DNA of 64,000 bases from Emticicia sp. C21 (GTDB lineage: Bacteria; Bacteroidota; Bacteroidia; Cytophagales; Spirosomataceae). The first letter of the stretch is position 1, and each line of letters begins with the position of its first letter. The notes beneath the pieces were generated by a model. The model did no database searches. It was not told the DNA's origin and saw only the letters and a program-made list of their open reading frames with translations. The stretch covers positions 208,580-272,579 of the forward strand of contig NZ_QVMT01000008.1 in assembly GCF_003418935.1 (NCBI RefSeq). Reading direction: 5' to 3'. Positions 45,217 to 54,765 of this stretch are shown piece by piece. The translations under genes and the position numbers were made by a program.

Positions 45217-46059
45217 TCATTTTGGTTGTCCTACCAATATCTGTAAATCAATGTTGATATTGTCCATTTGTCTGATGTTCTCTACTGTCAATTGATTTCC
45301 CCAGGCTAAGGGTGTCATTTGCAATACTTCTGCTCTTTCTTCATCAATCAAATGTTTTTTGTCAGACACTTGCATTTGTTTACACAACATCATATGCTCT
45401 TCAAAAAGGTTAATGACTTTTGTATCAGAATAAGGTTGTTTATTCTGCAATGTGCCTAATTCTTCCAGATAACGCGCATTCGGTATGGTCTTAATAATCA
45501 TGCCATCAGGTTTCAATACCCTTTTGAATTCATGATAATTAGCGGGGGAAAGCGTATTCAGAATTATATCTATAGACTGGTCTTTGAAAGGCAGGTGAGT
45601 CAGATCATTTACTAGCCACGTTGTTTGGCTGTCTTGTTTACTGGCATAGTGGATACCCTCTTTGGTAATATCAATCCCGAAGCTGTTGACCTGCCTTTTA
45701 TCCCACCTCAGCGAAAGGAGTATATTGGTAAATAAAGCCCCGTCGCCACAACCCACATCAAGAATCGTTAACGAAGTTTTGCGTTCTAATTCTTCCATTA
45801 ATAGTCTTACAATTACTGACTCCAAGGCCTGAAAAAAGCCATTTTCTATCAGATGGCTACGTGCCTGAAACAGGTTTTTATGATAGTGACTCTTAACTGC
45901 TTTATGAAAAAGGTTAATATAATTATGACGGTCTACATCAAATGTATGTTTGTTTTTGCATACCAGTTGTGTAGTATGCCCTTCAAAATCCTTATTACAA
46001 ATGGGGCACTGTAACAAAGACGTGTTGCTATCTACAACACTCAGAATATGTTGATTCAT
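45217..46059 (-). CDS. RlmA-like 23S rRNA (guanine-N1)-methyltransferase
   Basis: 280 residues. The N-terminal zinc ribbon has C18, C21, C34 and H38 (QCPICNKDF, LVCKNKHTFD), and VDRHNYINL follows as in RlmA. The class I SAM fold has ILDVGCGDGALF (motif I), FGIDITKEGIHYA (acidic loop) and NTLSPANYHEFKRVLKPDG. The family methylates G745 or G748 in helix 35 of 23S rRNA; which one cannot be told from sequence. It appears to be a single gene. Confidence 0.88.
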   Translation of the reverse strand: MNQHILSVVDSNTSLLQCPICNKDFEGHTTQLVCKNKHTFDVDRHNYINLFHKAVKSHYHKNLFQARSHLIENGFFQALESVIVRLLMEELERKTSLTILDVGCGDGALFTNILLSLRWDKRQVNSFGIDITKEGIHYASKQDSQTTWLVNDLTHLPFKDQSIDIILNTLSPANYHEFKRVLKPDGMIIKTIPNARYLEELGTLQNKQPYSDTKVINLFEEHMMLCKQMQVSDKKHLIDEERAEVLQMTPLAWGNQLTVENIRQMDNINIDLQILVGQPK

Positions 46060-46100
46060 TGTTTTTCTTCAAATAAAAAATTCAGACAATAGAAAGGGAG

Positions 46101-46120
46101 CGTTCGCTTATAAGCGAGCG
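46101..46120 (-). terminator. Hairpin downstream of the HHH protein gene
   Basis: CGCTTATAAGCG (46105-46116) is a perfect palindrome, extended with one mismatch to 46101-46120. A weaker pair, CGTAAG near 46119 and CTTACG near 46145, lies alongside. It is a plausible terminator for the upstream minus-strand gene. Confidence 0.45.
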
Positions 46121-46252
46121 TAAGAAGCTTGAAGAAGCCTGACTCTTACGAGTAGATTTGAAGAAGATTGGTGGACATATTCCGCCGTATTGAGATGTTT
46201 ACTATGAGTTTTGACGCAAATTAAGTAAAATTCTTTTATGATGCATTAAATC

Positions 46253-48334
46253 TTAAAACTTATACCTCACCTGCATGTCAATATCCGACTTATGATTGCC
46301 CTCAATCAGGTCATTCCCGCTACCAATACTATCCTGATTTTTCATTTGGGTACGGGCGTAGCGTAGCCATAAATCCAGATGTTTATTAAGTGCATATCTG
46401 CCAATCAGATATACCCTTGTGCCTTTGCCATAATAGGCAGGAAAAGAGACGGCATAAAGCACAGTATTCTCAAAGGCATAAATCCGGGAATCATAATCAT
46501 CAGTAGAAAAATAAGCAATCCGGCCTTTTAGATAAAGCTTTCTAATAGAGCCCTCCACATCCTGCATAATTGCATAGCCAACTGATTTGGTTCGTCCTTC
46601 GTATTGAAAGGTATTTACCTGAATCCGGCTTTGCAGTTTAAAGGTACGATTGACAGTATAATCAAAATTAGCCAGAGTATTTTCCCGAAGAGTAGTTACC
46701 ACTGTACTGGTCGGATTGGTATTATCAGGCAGGTTTTTACCTTTATGTTCAGCATGATATTGGGCATATAATAAGGCTTTCTTATTAATCTGATAAGAGG
46801 CTCTTAATAAGTAATCAAATCCACGGGATGGAGCATCGACCAGATATTTGAGCCAGGGGAAACTGAATCTATCATAAAAGCCGCTGAAAGTAAGGTTTTT
46901 GTTAGGCGAATATTTCAAGCCCCAATAAATGCCCTGTTCATTAATATTTCTGCTTCCCTCAGCCAGAGCATTGCCATAGAAGCTATGAAAATTCTTATCA
47001 TAATGTCGCAAGTGCATCGCCCATTCTATTTGTTTAGTTAGGGCAGCTACCCAACCAGCTGTCAACCCTACCCCACCGCTACTGCTTCGGGCAGCTTCGC
47101 CAAAGAAATTGAAGTTCTGCCAGGTATAGCTAAAATTAGTACCGGCTACTGTATTCTGCTTACCAGTAAATTCAAATTTATTGTACAATCTGGGTCTTCG
47201 CATCAGTATCGCATCAAATTGAGTATGTAATATTGTAGCTCCAACATACCCATTATTGAAGTGGAAGGTGGCATTACCACCTATATTCTGTTCTGTCAAC
47301 TGGTTTTTACGGGCCAATTCCATTTCAGTTCTATGATAGCCAGAGTTCAGAATAGAACTGAAATATTCTTCCTGCTCACTATCTGCTTCATCAATACTCG
47401 CATCTCGTTTAGTATAAGAATAAAAGGCTGTGAAATCAATTTTCTTAAGTTGATACGTAGCTGCAGCACCTCTGAAATACCCTCCCTCTAATAGTGAACT
47501 ATAAGGCCGGATACCCATATTGCTCCGTCTGATAGTGGTAACGGCCTCGCTGCCCTTACCTAAAAAGAATCCCGCACCTAAAACCAAGCCCTGTCCGAAT
47601 TGTACCTGATAATCTCCTAACACAAGGTTTTTCAGATTACTCTTATTCTGTAATTGCAGGTGAAAGCTATAAAAATCAAGATAATTTTTCTCACCTGCAT
47701 CTTTTTCGGCTGTTAAGCCTATCTGGAAATTTCTTGCGCTACTCAATCGATAACGCGCATATAATTGTTGTGGAGACCCAAGATATTTATTCTCTATATA
47801 ACCTTTGCTTTTTTCTAAGGTCTGACTACTCCTTAAAATCAGATAATGGTCGCTGGCATTAGCTATATTATTAGCAAATGTCTTCGTACTAAACTTTTGC
47901 CTGACCTCAACAAAGGGTAATAATTGATGAATTGTAGGCAAATCGAAGCCAGCTACAGCCTGCAACTCATAAATACTCAGCAAATCGCCATACTGCGCCC
48001 GATGAGCTAGCAGGTTTTTAATCTGTGAAACCGAAAGGACGTATAAAGCAGAGAGTTCTTCGTAAGTAGCTGTATTTAGATCAATTGGATTCTGATATAG
48101 CTGATAGAGATTTTCGTATAGGTCTTCGTAATTGATGTTTTCCTGCTGCAAAGGGAAAATTCTTTGAATAAACTCATCCAGATTGATTTCGGGTCTTGGT
48201 CGGGTTTGAGCAAAACTCAGATACGTTAGAAAAAACAGCCCGCTTACTAAGAAAAAAACTCTTCCTTTCGGTCTTATGAAAGAGAATAGCCATTTATAAA
48301 AATCAAAAGCGGAAAAGGGCTCTTTTTTAGTCAC
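46253..48334 (-). CDS. Outer-membrane-like protein with N-terminal helix-hairpin-helix domain
   Basis: 693 residues. A cytoplasmic-side stretch and a signal segment (RVFFLVSGLFFLTYLSFAQ, about 25-43) precede a helix-hairpin-helix region at about 75-145 (IDLNTATYEELSALYVLSVSQIKNLLAHR, LQAVAGFDLPTIHQLLPF), which matches ComEA-type DNA-binding repeats. The rest is long and beta-rich (QIGLTAEKDAGEKNYLDFYSF, TQFRYKF-like strands) and ends in an aromatic residue, as expected for a barrel. This architecture is known in Bacteroidota as an uncharacterised HHH outer-membrane protein, and a role in DNA uptake is only an inference. It is divergent from the GH13 gene. Confidence 0.85.
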   Translation of the reverse strand: MTKKEPFSAFDFYKWLFSFIRPKGRVFFLVSGLFFLTYLSFAQTRPRPEINLDEFIQRIFPLQQENINYEDLYENLYQLYQNPIDLNTATYEELSALYVLSVSQIKNLLAHRAQYGDLLSIYELQAVAGFDLPTIHQLLPFVEVRQKFSTKTFANNIANASDHYLILRSSQTLEKSKGYIENKYLGSPQQLYARYRLSSARNFQIGLTAEKDAGEKNYLDFYSFHLQLQNKSNLKNLVLGDYQVQFGQGLVLGAGFFLGKGSEAVTTIRRSNMGIRPYSSLLEGGYFRGAAATYQLKKIDFTAFYSYTKRDASIDEADSEQEEYFSSILNSGYHRTEMELARKNQLTEQNIGGNATFHFNNGYVGATILHTQFDAILMRRPRLYNKFEFTGKQNTVAGTNFSYTWQNFNFFGEAARSSSGGVGLTAGWVAALTKQIEWAMHLRHYDKNFHSFYGNALAEGSRNINEQGIYWGLKYSPNKNLTFSGFYDRFSFPWLKYLVDAPSRGFDYLLRASYQINKKALLYAQYHAEHKGKNLPDNTNPTSTVVTTLRENTLANFDYTVNRTFKLQSRIQVNTFQYEGRTKSVGYAIMQDVEGSIRKLYLKGRIAYFSTDDYDSRIYAFENTVLYAVSFPAYYGKGTRVYLIGRYALNKHLDLWLRYARTQMKNQDSIGSGNDLIEGNHKSDIDMQVRYKF

Positions 48335-48518
48335 GTTTGATATGCCAGGTTACTTAGTTGTTTAATAAATGGGGAATATTTCATACATCCAAAATTAATG
48401 AATTCTTAAAAATAAGCAATGATTGAGCGGATTCATGTAGACTTTTTTTCCCAGGAATCCTGATTCGCTGATGGCATAGATTTTTAATATAAAGATAGAC
48501 ATAAACATCTGCTATAAT

Positions 48519-50321
48519 ATGAGAAATGTAGAAAAACAGACCGAAATTTACATCAATGGCATGGGAGCTACCCCCCATCAACACGGAGTTTTTTTTAGAG
48601 TATGGGCACCACATGCAGACTATGTATCGGTAGTTGGTGACTTTAATGACTGGAATGAGGGCGCGAACCCATTGATTGCCAGCGAGGGTGGTTGTTGGGG
48701 TGTAAATATTGAAAATGCTAAAGAGGGCGACCAATACAAATTTTTTATTAAAAATGGTGATTTAAATCTTTACAAAAATGATCCCTACGCCCGACAAGTA
48801 ACCAATTCGGTTGGTAACTCTGTCGTATATAATCCCAAAGCCTATGATTGGGAAAATGTTACTTTTCAGATGCCATCGTGGAATGAACTGGTAATATATG
48901 AAATGCATATAGGCACTTTTAATCGTTCTAAACCTGATGAGGTAGGGACTTTTCATGATGCTATCAAGAAATTGCCTTACTTAAAAGGTTTAGGTATTAA
49001 TGCAGTCGAAATTATGCCTCCATTTGAATTTGCGGGAGGTCTTTCGTGGGGTTATAACCCTGCTCACCCGTATGCGATTGAAAGCGGATACGGTGGCCCG
49101 GTGGCATTCAAAGATTTTATTAAAGCTGCTCATAAATTAGGTATAGCCGTTATATTAGACGTAGTTTATAACCATTTTGGCCCATCTGATCTTGATTTGT
49201 GGCAGTTTGACGGCTGGAGCGAAAACGGCAAAGGAGGTATATATTTTTATAACGACTGGCGCTCAACAACGCCTTGGGGAGATACCCGCCCTGACTATGA
49301 ACGTCCGGAAGTAGGTCGCTACATTAAAGACAATGCCATGATGTGGCTGGAAGACTATAAGGTAGACGGTCTGCGCATGGATATGGTGCCATACATCAGA
49401 AATGTACATGCCGACGGTAACCCTGCCAATGATTTGCAGGAGGGTTTAAATATGATTCGATGGATCAATGGCGAAATCAAAGAACGTTTCCCAAATGCTT
49501 TGGTGGTGGCAGAAGATATGCACGGTCATAACTTCATTACCGACAGTGTACAGGGTGGTGGGCTTGGCTACGGCTCTCAATGGGATGCCGATTTTGTACA
49601 TCCACTTCGTAACGTACTTACACAGGCCTCTGACGAATACGTAGATATGAATCTGATTTCTGGAGCCTTATTTAAACGATACAGCGACGATGCCATGCGT
49701 CGTGTGGTATTCACCGAATCTCACGATGAAGTAGCTAATGGCAAAGCAAGAGTAGCCGAAGAAGTAGAACCGGGTAATGCCACAGGCTGGTATGCACGCA
49801 AAAAAGCCACTTTAGGGGCTGTTATGGTGCTAACTTCACCGGGAATACCTATGATTTTCCAGGGCCAGACCATTCAGGAAGATAGCTGGTTTCAGGACAC
49901 TGATCCGCTGGACTGGGGGCGTTTGAAAAAACTTTCAGGTATCTCAAATATGTATAAAGACATGATTCATCTGCGCAGAAATCTGACAGGTGTTTCAGCC
50001 GGACTGATGGGTCAACATACTGAATTGCTGGCACTTGACCATGAAAGGAAACTGATTGCTTTCCAAAGATGGCATCAGGGAGGGCCTAAAGATACAACTG
50101 TAGTGATAATGAATTTCTCGCATGAAGCCATTCTCAACTATCCTGTCAGATTCCCATCTGAGGGCAAATGGTTGGTGCGCTTTAACGGAGATGCTAAAAT
50201 ATACGAAAAAGACTTTACCCATACCGAATGTGCAGAAGTTGATACAATCACTGACAACGAAACAATTATGGGCGAAATATCTGTAGGGCCCTACAGCGCT
50301 CTGGTACTTTCACAAGACTAA
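48519..50321 (+). CDS. GH13 alpha-glucan branching enzyme-like protein
   Basis: 600 residues. A CBM48-type beta domain at about 20-105 (GVFFRVWAPHADYVSVVGDFNDW) is followed by the GH13 barrel: DVVYNHFGP (region I), DGLRMDMVPYI with nucleophile D288 (region II), VVAEDMHG with acid/base E332 (region III), and FTESHDEV with D403 (region IV). A C-terminal beta sandwich closes the protein. The region I-IV set is branching-enzyme-like, but the length and close relatives (malto-oligosyltrehalose trehalohydrolase) leave the exact reaction open. No other glycogen genes lie nearby. Confidence 0.9.
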   Translation: MRNVEKQTEIYINGMGATPHQHGVFFRVWAPHADYVSVVGDFNDWNEGANPLIASEGGCWGVNIENAKEGDQYKFFIKNGDLNLYKNDPYARQVTNSVGNSVVYNPKAYDWENVTFQMPSWNELVIYEMHIGTFNRSKPDEVGTFHDAIKKLPYLKGLGINAVEIMPPFEFAGGLSWGYNPAHPYAIESGYGGPVAFKDFIKAAHKLGIAVILDVVYNHFGPSDLDLWQFDGWSENGKGGIYFYNDWRSTTPWGDTRPDYERPEVGRYIKDNAMMWLEDYKVDGLRMDMVPYIRNVHADGNPANDLQEGLNMIRWINGEIKERFPNALVVAEDMHGHNFITDSVQGGGLGYGSQWDADFVHPLRNVLTQASDEYVDMNLISGALFKRYSDDAMRRVVFTESHDEVANGKARVAEEVEPGNATGWYARKKATLGAVMVLTSPGIPMIFQGQTIQEDSWFQDTDPLDWGRLKKLSGISNMYKDMIHLRRNLTGVSAGLMGQHTELLALDHERKLIAFQRWHQGGPKDTTVVIMNFSHEAILNYPVRFPSEGKWLVRFNGDAKIYEKDFTHTECAEVDTITDNETIMGEISVGPYSALVLSQD

Positions 50322-50329
50322 AAAATTCG

Positions 50330-50356
50330 TGTGCCATACCTGTTGGGTATGGCACA
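50330..50356 (+). terminator. Hairpin terminator of the GH13 gene
   Basis: Perfect 11-bp arms, TGTGCCATACC (50330-50340) and GGTATGGCACA (50346-50356), with loop TGTTG and a short T run, 9 bases after the stop. Confidence 0.75.
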
Positions 50357-50379
50357 TTTCTATAAACTGCACAACCACC

Positions 50380-52095
50380 ATGAAAATCAGACATCGATGG
50401 CAAAAAATTACAATCGGTATAATAAGCAGTATCTTAATTCTTCTTATTATACTGACCATCGTTGGTTTCTTCTTTCTAAAACCCATTGTAACCAGCCGTA
50501 TCGAAAAAGGTGTGCAAAAAGCCACCAATCACTTATATCGTATTTCTTTTTCAGATATTACTTATAATCCAACCTTAGGCAATATTGTCATTTCTGATGT
50601 CAATTTCCTGCCAGATACACTTATTTACCAAAGATTACATGATGTAAAAAAAGCTCCTGACGATTTACTCAAAATTCATGTACCCACTGTAAAGTTTACT
50701 GGTGTGTATCCATTATCTGTTATTTTTACCAAGATTCTGGATATGGGTACAGTAAACATTGATAAGCCTACAATTACTGTTTTGCATAAAAGTCAGCCTT
50801 ATAACAAGACCATCGATTCAGTTGAAAGAAAGACTCCTTACCAACTTATTTCAAAGTTTGTTAAATCATTGCAGATTGATCGGGTTTTATTAAATGATGT
50901 TGATTTTACTTACGAAAACCTGGAGTTTAAGAAGCCCAAAAAGAATGTTATTCAGAATCTGAATATTGAAATTACCAATGTATTACTTGACTCATTGTCT
51001 GATAAATCGAAGCAGAAAATCTATTATGCCGATGACTATACTTTCATGATTAAAAATATTGCCTTGCCAGACAAGAATCAGCTGAATGATAATCTTTTCA
51101 GAAATATCGTTTTCTCGTTGAGAAACAGACAGTTAAAAGTAGATGAATACCATCTTAAGCCACGAGCCGATGTGATGAATTTTGCCAAAATGTCTGGTGG
51201 ACGAGACAGGGCAGAAGTATTATTTCAGAATATTATCATCAAAGACATTCAACCTGAAATGCTCTTCCCTGATAATAAACTTTATGCCCATACAATGAAT
51301 GTTGGCGGAGGCTTCGTAAAAGTTTTTAATGATAAACGTTACCCACGCATGAAGCGTAATAAAGTAGGTGAATATCCGCATCAGCTACTCAAAAAAATCG
51401 ACTTAAAACTTAACATCAATACCATCAATATAAGCAATGTACGAGTGACTTATTCTGAATTTGACCCTGAAGCTAAACTCACAGGCTTTATCAGTTTTGA
51501 CAGAATTACCGGTAAAATATTCAATGCTACTAATGATAGCCTGCCCCTGCTGAAAAACCCTATCTGTAAAGCACAATTTCATACCTATTTTATGAATAAG
51601 GGGAATTTGGATGTGTATTTTGCTTTTAATACTCCATCGCCAAAAGGTGACTTTACTGTAGAAGGGCAATTAGGTAATTTTGAAGGAACTTCTATTAATA
51701 AGATTACGATTGCACTGGCTAAAGTAAGTTTACAGTCGCTGCAGGTAAATAAATATGTATTTAAACTAAAAGGCGACGATAATCGGGTAACAGGAACAGG
51801 AACACTCTATTACGAAAACCTTAAAGCTACGCTTTTGAAAGTAGTTGACAAAAATCTGGAAGAGCAAAAAGAGAAGCCTAGAAAAAGATTATTCGGGATA
51901 TTCAAGCGTAAACCGCTTCCTACTTTTATAGTCAATAATCTGATATTGAAAGACTCTAACCCACGCAAGAGTGGTAAGCTTGTAACAGGTAATGTGAATC
52001 TTACACGCGTACCTGAAAAATCGTTCTGGGGCACTGTCTGGGGAGGTTTAGGCCAGTCGCTATTTCAATGTGTTACAGGTGCGGTTAAAGATTAA
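50380..52095 (+). CDS. AsmA-like envelope protein
   Basis: 571 residues from MKIRHRWQK; an open frame extending 51 bases upstream runs through the terminator hairpin and is not used. One N-terminal membrane helix (ITIGIISSILILLIILTIVGFFFL, about 9-32) is followed by a long beta-strand-rich domain (ISFSDITYNPTLGNIVISDVNF, LKLNINTINISNVRVTYSEF) with the repeating beta-groove character of AsmA/TamB-family proteins, which move lipids between membranes. There is no close motif to name a subfamily. A basic PRKRLFGIFKRKPL stretch precedes a short C-terminal beta segment ending in GGLGQSLFQC. Confidence 0.65.
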   Translation: MKIRHRWQKITIGIISSILILLIILTIVGFFFLKPIVTSRIEKGVQKATNHLYRISFSDITYNPTLGNIVISDVNFLPDTLIYQRLHDVKKAPDDLLKIHVPTVKFTGVYPLSVIFTKILDMGTVNIDKPTITVLHKSQPYNKTIDSVERKTPYQLISKFVKSLQIDRVLLNDVDFTYENLEFKKPKKNVIQNLNIEITNVLLDSLSDKSKQKIYYADDYTFMIKNIALPDKNQLNDNLFRNIVFSLRNRQLKVDEYHLKPRADVMNFAKMSGGRDRAEVLFQNIIIKDIQPEMLFPDNKLYAHTMNVGGGFVKVFNDKRYPRMKRNKVGEYPHQLLKKIDLKLNINTINISNVRVTYSEFDPEAKLTGFISFDRITGKIFNATNDSLPLLKNPICKAQFHTYFMNKGNLDVYFAFNTPSPKGDFTVEGQLGNFEGTSINKITIALAKVSLQSLQVNKYVFKLKGDDNRVTGTGTLYYENLKATLLKVVDKNLEEQKEKPRKRLFGIFKRKPLPTFIVNNLILKDSNPRKSGKLVTGNVNLTRVPEKSFWGTVWGGLGQSLFQCVTGAVKD

Positions 52096-52172
52096 GGCAC
52101 TGCTTGTATGCTTATCTAATAAAGTAGACCGAGTACTTTAGCCTTTGTATATACCAGGCAGATTTTTTAGCT

Positions 52173-52790
52173 TTGGCTCTTAAAAAGCAACAAACCTGCC
52201 ATTGTGTGGAAAAGCTCAAGAAACAACTCCAATCATTATTTGATATTAGTGCAGATGAGGCAGATATTTTTCTGGCTGAGTTCAGGAAGAAAGAGCTAAA
52301 GAAAAATGAAATCTTTATTGCCGAAGGAGAAGTATGCCATGTAGTGGGTTTGATAGAAAAAGGGCTCATGGTATGCGCGTATAACAAAGATGGCGAAGAG
52401 ATAATTGATGAATTTGGTTTTGAAAATGGCTTTATTACCAATTACTACAGCTTCCTTACACACTTGCCTTCACAGAAAGAAATCCGGACGCTTGAACCTT
52501 GCGTCGCGCATATCATTACCAGAGAAAGCCTGGAGAAATTGGGTAGTCAACACGCATTTATTCAGAAAATGAACCGGATGATGAATGAGAAATTATTCCT
52601 ACGCGCACATGACAAAATCAAATCTTTATTACTTGAGTCTGCTCAGGAACGCTACGAAAAAATGATTGCTCAAAGACCCGATCTCGCCCAACGTATCCCA
52701 CAATATATGCTTGCTTCTTATCTGCATGTAAAACCTGAAACTATCAGCCGTATCAGAAAAAAAATCAGTGGTAATCCTTTATTGACCTAG
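52173..52790 (+). CDS. Crp/Fnr family transcriptional regulator
   Basis: 205 residues if read from TTG at 52173; a GTG at 52206 gives a 194-residue protein that fits the family start better. The cyclic-nucleotide-binding-like beta barrel (LFDISADEADIFLAEFRKKELKKNEIFIAEGE) is followed by the dimer helix and a C-terminal winged HTH (PQYMLASYLHVKPETISRIRKK). No cysteine cluster for an iron-sulfur site is visible at the N-terminus beyond a CHC near residue 9. The stop codon overlaps a perfect Crp/Fnr-type palindrome that lies upstream of the dinB-like gene, so autogenous or local control is likely. Confidence 0.9.
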   Translation: MALKKQQTCHCVEKLKKQLQSLFDISADEADIFLAEFRKKELKKNEIFIAEGEVCHVVGLIEKGLMVCAYNKDGEEIIDEFGFENGFITNYYSFLTHLPSQKEIRTLEPCVAHIITRESLEKLGSQHAFIQKMNRMMNEKLFLRAHDKIKSLLLESAQERYEKMIAQRPDLAQRIPQYMLASYLHVKPETISRIRKKISGNPLLT

Positions 52791-52795
52791 GTCAA
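52782..52795. promoter_or_regulatory. Crp/Fnr-type palindrome upstream of the DinB-family gene
   Basis: TTGACCTAGGTCAA is a perfect 14-bp palindrome with the TTGAC-N4-GTCAA layout of Crp/Fnr-family sites. It overlaps the regulator's own TAG stop and is centred about 40 bases upstream of the start expected from the -7 box at 52818-52825. Confidence 0.75.
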
Positions 52796-52817
52796 CGAAT
52801 ATTCTTCTATAGTTTGA

Positions 52818-52825
52818 TAAGTTTG
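52818..52825 (+). promoter_or_regulatory. Candidate -7 box of the DinB-family gene
   Basis: TAAGTTTG matches TAnnTTTG, 26 bases before the ATG. The operator-like palindrome lies at the class II activator distance. Confidence 0.55.
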
Positions 52826-52851
52826 CACATAACAAACAAATCAACCATACT

Positions 52852-53367
52852 ATGAATCAGATTGAATTGCTGGTGAAGCAAACCGAAAGCGCCTATGATT
52901 GGGTAAACAAACTTGTATCTTCTATCCCGGAAGAGAATTGGGATATTATTCCAGAAGTGGTGGAATCAAGTGTAAGCTGGCAGGTAGGACATCTGATTGT
53001 GAGTTATTATTATCATACCATTATGGTAACAGTAGGGCATCAGATAGATATTCTACAACAGATGCCGATGAAAGATTATTCCCAGCTATTTCATAATACC
53101 TCTGCTCAACAATCAGTCGGCAAAACAAAACCTGAAGATTTGAAAAAACATTTAAAACTGATGGAGCAGAAATCAATCAGTATCATACAAGCTTTGAGCC
53201 TTGATGACCTTGAAAAGCCTTTAGTTCCTACACCCATGCCCCACCCTATCGCCAAGACCAAATTCGAAGCCATCGACTGGAACATCAAACACACCATGTG
53301 GCATTGCGGACAATTGGGTATTCTGAAAAGGGTTGTGCACGAGCGATACGATTTTGGATTGAGGTAG
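52852..53367 (+). CDS. DinB family protein
   Basis: A 171-residue four-helix bundle. The metal-site histidines are H47 (SWQVGHLIV), H147 and H151 (NIKHTMWHCGQL), the usual triad of the DinB/YfiT superfamily. Members are thiol transferases or damage-related hydrolases; the substrate here is unknown. It follows the Crp/Fnr gene by 61 bases with its own promoter and an operator-like palindrome, so it is probably the regulator's target. It is convergent with the disrupted gene downstream, 14 bases apart. Confidence 0.85.
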   Translation: MNQIELLVKQTESAYDWVNKLVSSIPEENWDIIPEVVESSVSWQVGHLIVSYYYHTIMVTVGHQIDILQQMPMKDYSQLFHNTSAQQSVGKTKPEDLKKHLKLMEQKSISIIQALSLDDLEKPLVPTPMPHPIAKTKFEAIDWNIKHTMWHCGQLGILKRVVHERYDFGLR

Positions 53368-53381
53368 TTAAACCGCCTCTC

Positions 53382-54623
53382 CTACCTAGCCTTTCTACCA
53401 GAATTAAATAATAAGTACGTTAGGCTGAATTGAAAGTTAACTCTCTGATACCTTATTACATCTACTATCTCTGCTACATCTTTATACAGAATGGAAGTGT
53501 CTTCTTTGTTCTCTTTAGGTTTCACTTTTATACGTGCCGAGAGCAGTAGGTTATTCCATTTAATTCCTCCTTCGCCCATTAGATATAAATTCAACCGGTC
53601 GCCTGTAAAGATATCTTTATCAGGATAAGAAATTAAATATTTAACAATAATACCAGCTCCTACAAAGGGTTTGATCGCCTTTTGATTAACAAATTGGCGT
53701 CTATAAAGCGGAACAAAGTTCAGATAATTAATACTCTTTGAAAAATTACTTGCCTTATCCCTGACATTTTCTTTATTGAAGAAAACCTCAAATCCAAGAA
53801 TATTCCGATTCAGATTTCTTTTGGGAGAAAAAGAAGCGCTTACGCCAAACAACATATTGGGTACAGTCGTCTTTGTTTCAAAATAACTATAATCAAAATA
53901 ATCTTTATGTGAGAAAAAATTTCCGTCTGTGGCAGCACCTACCATCACACCTAAAGTAAAAACACTTTTATCTTCTTTTTTCTTCACATAACAGGTATAA
54001 GTACAGCCAATACACTCGCTAAATTCAATAAACTTATCCGTTAATGGCATAATCTCATACGTCAGATTATTAGTAGGTATTTTTTTACCACATTGATTAA
54101 AGAGCATTTCTAACTGCTTCTGATACAGTTTATTATTAAACTCAAATAATTTCTCTCCTCTTTGCTGCAAAAACTTATGATTAGTTAGTTCAATTATCTT
54201 TTGACCATCTTTATAAAAGAAATGCTCTTTATCTGTAGCATCTTTCAAATAAAGCAGGCTATAATCTGCTTTCAATAAAACCAAAAATGCCTGTAAAGTA
54301 TCTTTAACAATCATCTGATTACGGTCTTTTACTAATTTATTTGTTTCAAAGGGGGTAATATCCAAATCTGTTCTTCCAATTAAATAGCTCTCTTTGTCTG
54401 TTATGCCAAAAGAGCTTAGATCTTTAATGCCATACGACTGTTCACGATTATTAAAATCCATAAAAGTGATACTGGTTGGATTTATTACCCAATCCTAGTC
54501 ATCAATCAAACCCTTGAGTGTATCAGTTTGATTTTTTAAGATAATATAGCCTTTGACATAGTTTTTTTGTGAGAATGCAGAGAAAGCAATACAAGCAAGA
54601 AGCAATACTTTTAAGAGTTTCAT
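53382..54623 (-). pseudogene. Secreted beta-rich protein gene interrupted by an in-frame TAG
   Basis: The minus strand encodes a 413-residue protein if one stop is ignored. From ATG at 54621-54623 the frame gives a signal peptide (KLLKVLLLACIAFSAFSQ) and NYVKGYIILKNQTDTLKGLIDD, then TAG at 54495-54497 (codon 43), then DWVINPTSITF and the rest in the same frame. The N-terminal motif YVKGYII..DTLKG is the usual start of a Bacteroidota family of unknown function with a later outer-membrane-like beta part (LNFVPLYRRQFVNQKAIKPFVGAGI, QFSLTYLLF). The ATG at 54459-54461 only opens the truncated remainder, without a signal peptide. A sequencing error or a genuine nonsense mutation would look the same. 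Confidence 0.8.
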
Positions 54624-54765
54624 AGAGCGTGTTCAACGATTTTAATCTGTTTGTCAACAGCGAAGGTTAATATATACGTATTGGGTTCCTATTTAATAAA
54701 AAACTTGTTATACAAATACAGACCGGGCAATTATTCAACTATATTGTGTTAAAATAATCTGTTAT

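Noticed and set aside
45217..46059. Reading the RlmA-like gene as an antibiotic-resistance methyltransferase
   Set aside because: The family is a housekeeping rRNA modifier in many bacteria and the sequence alone does not indicate a resistance role.
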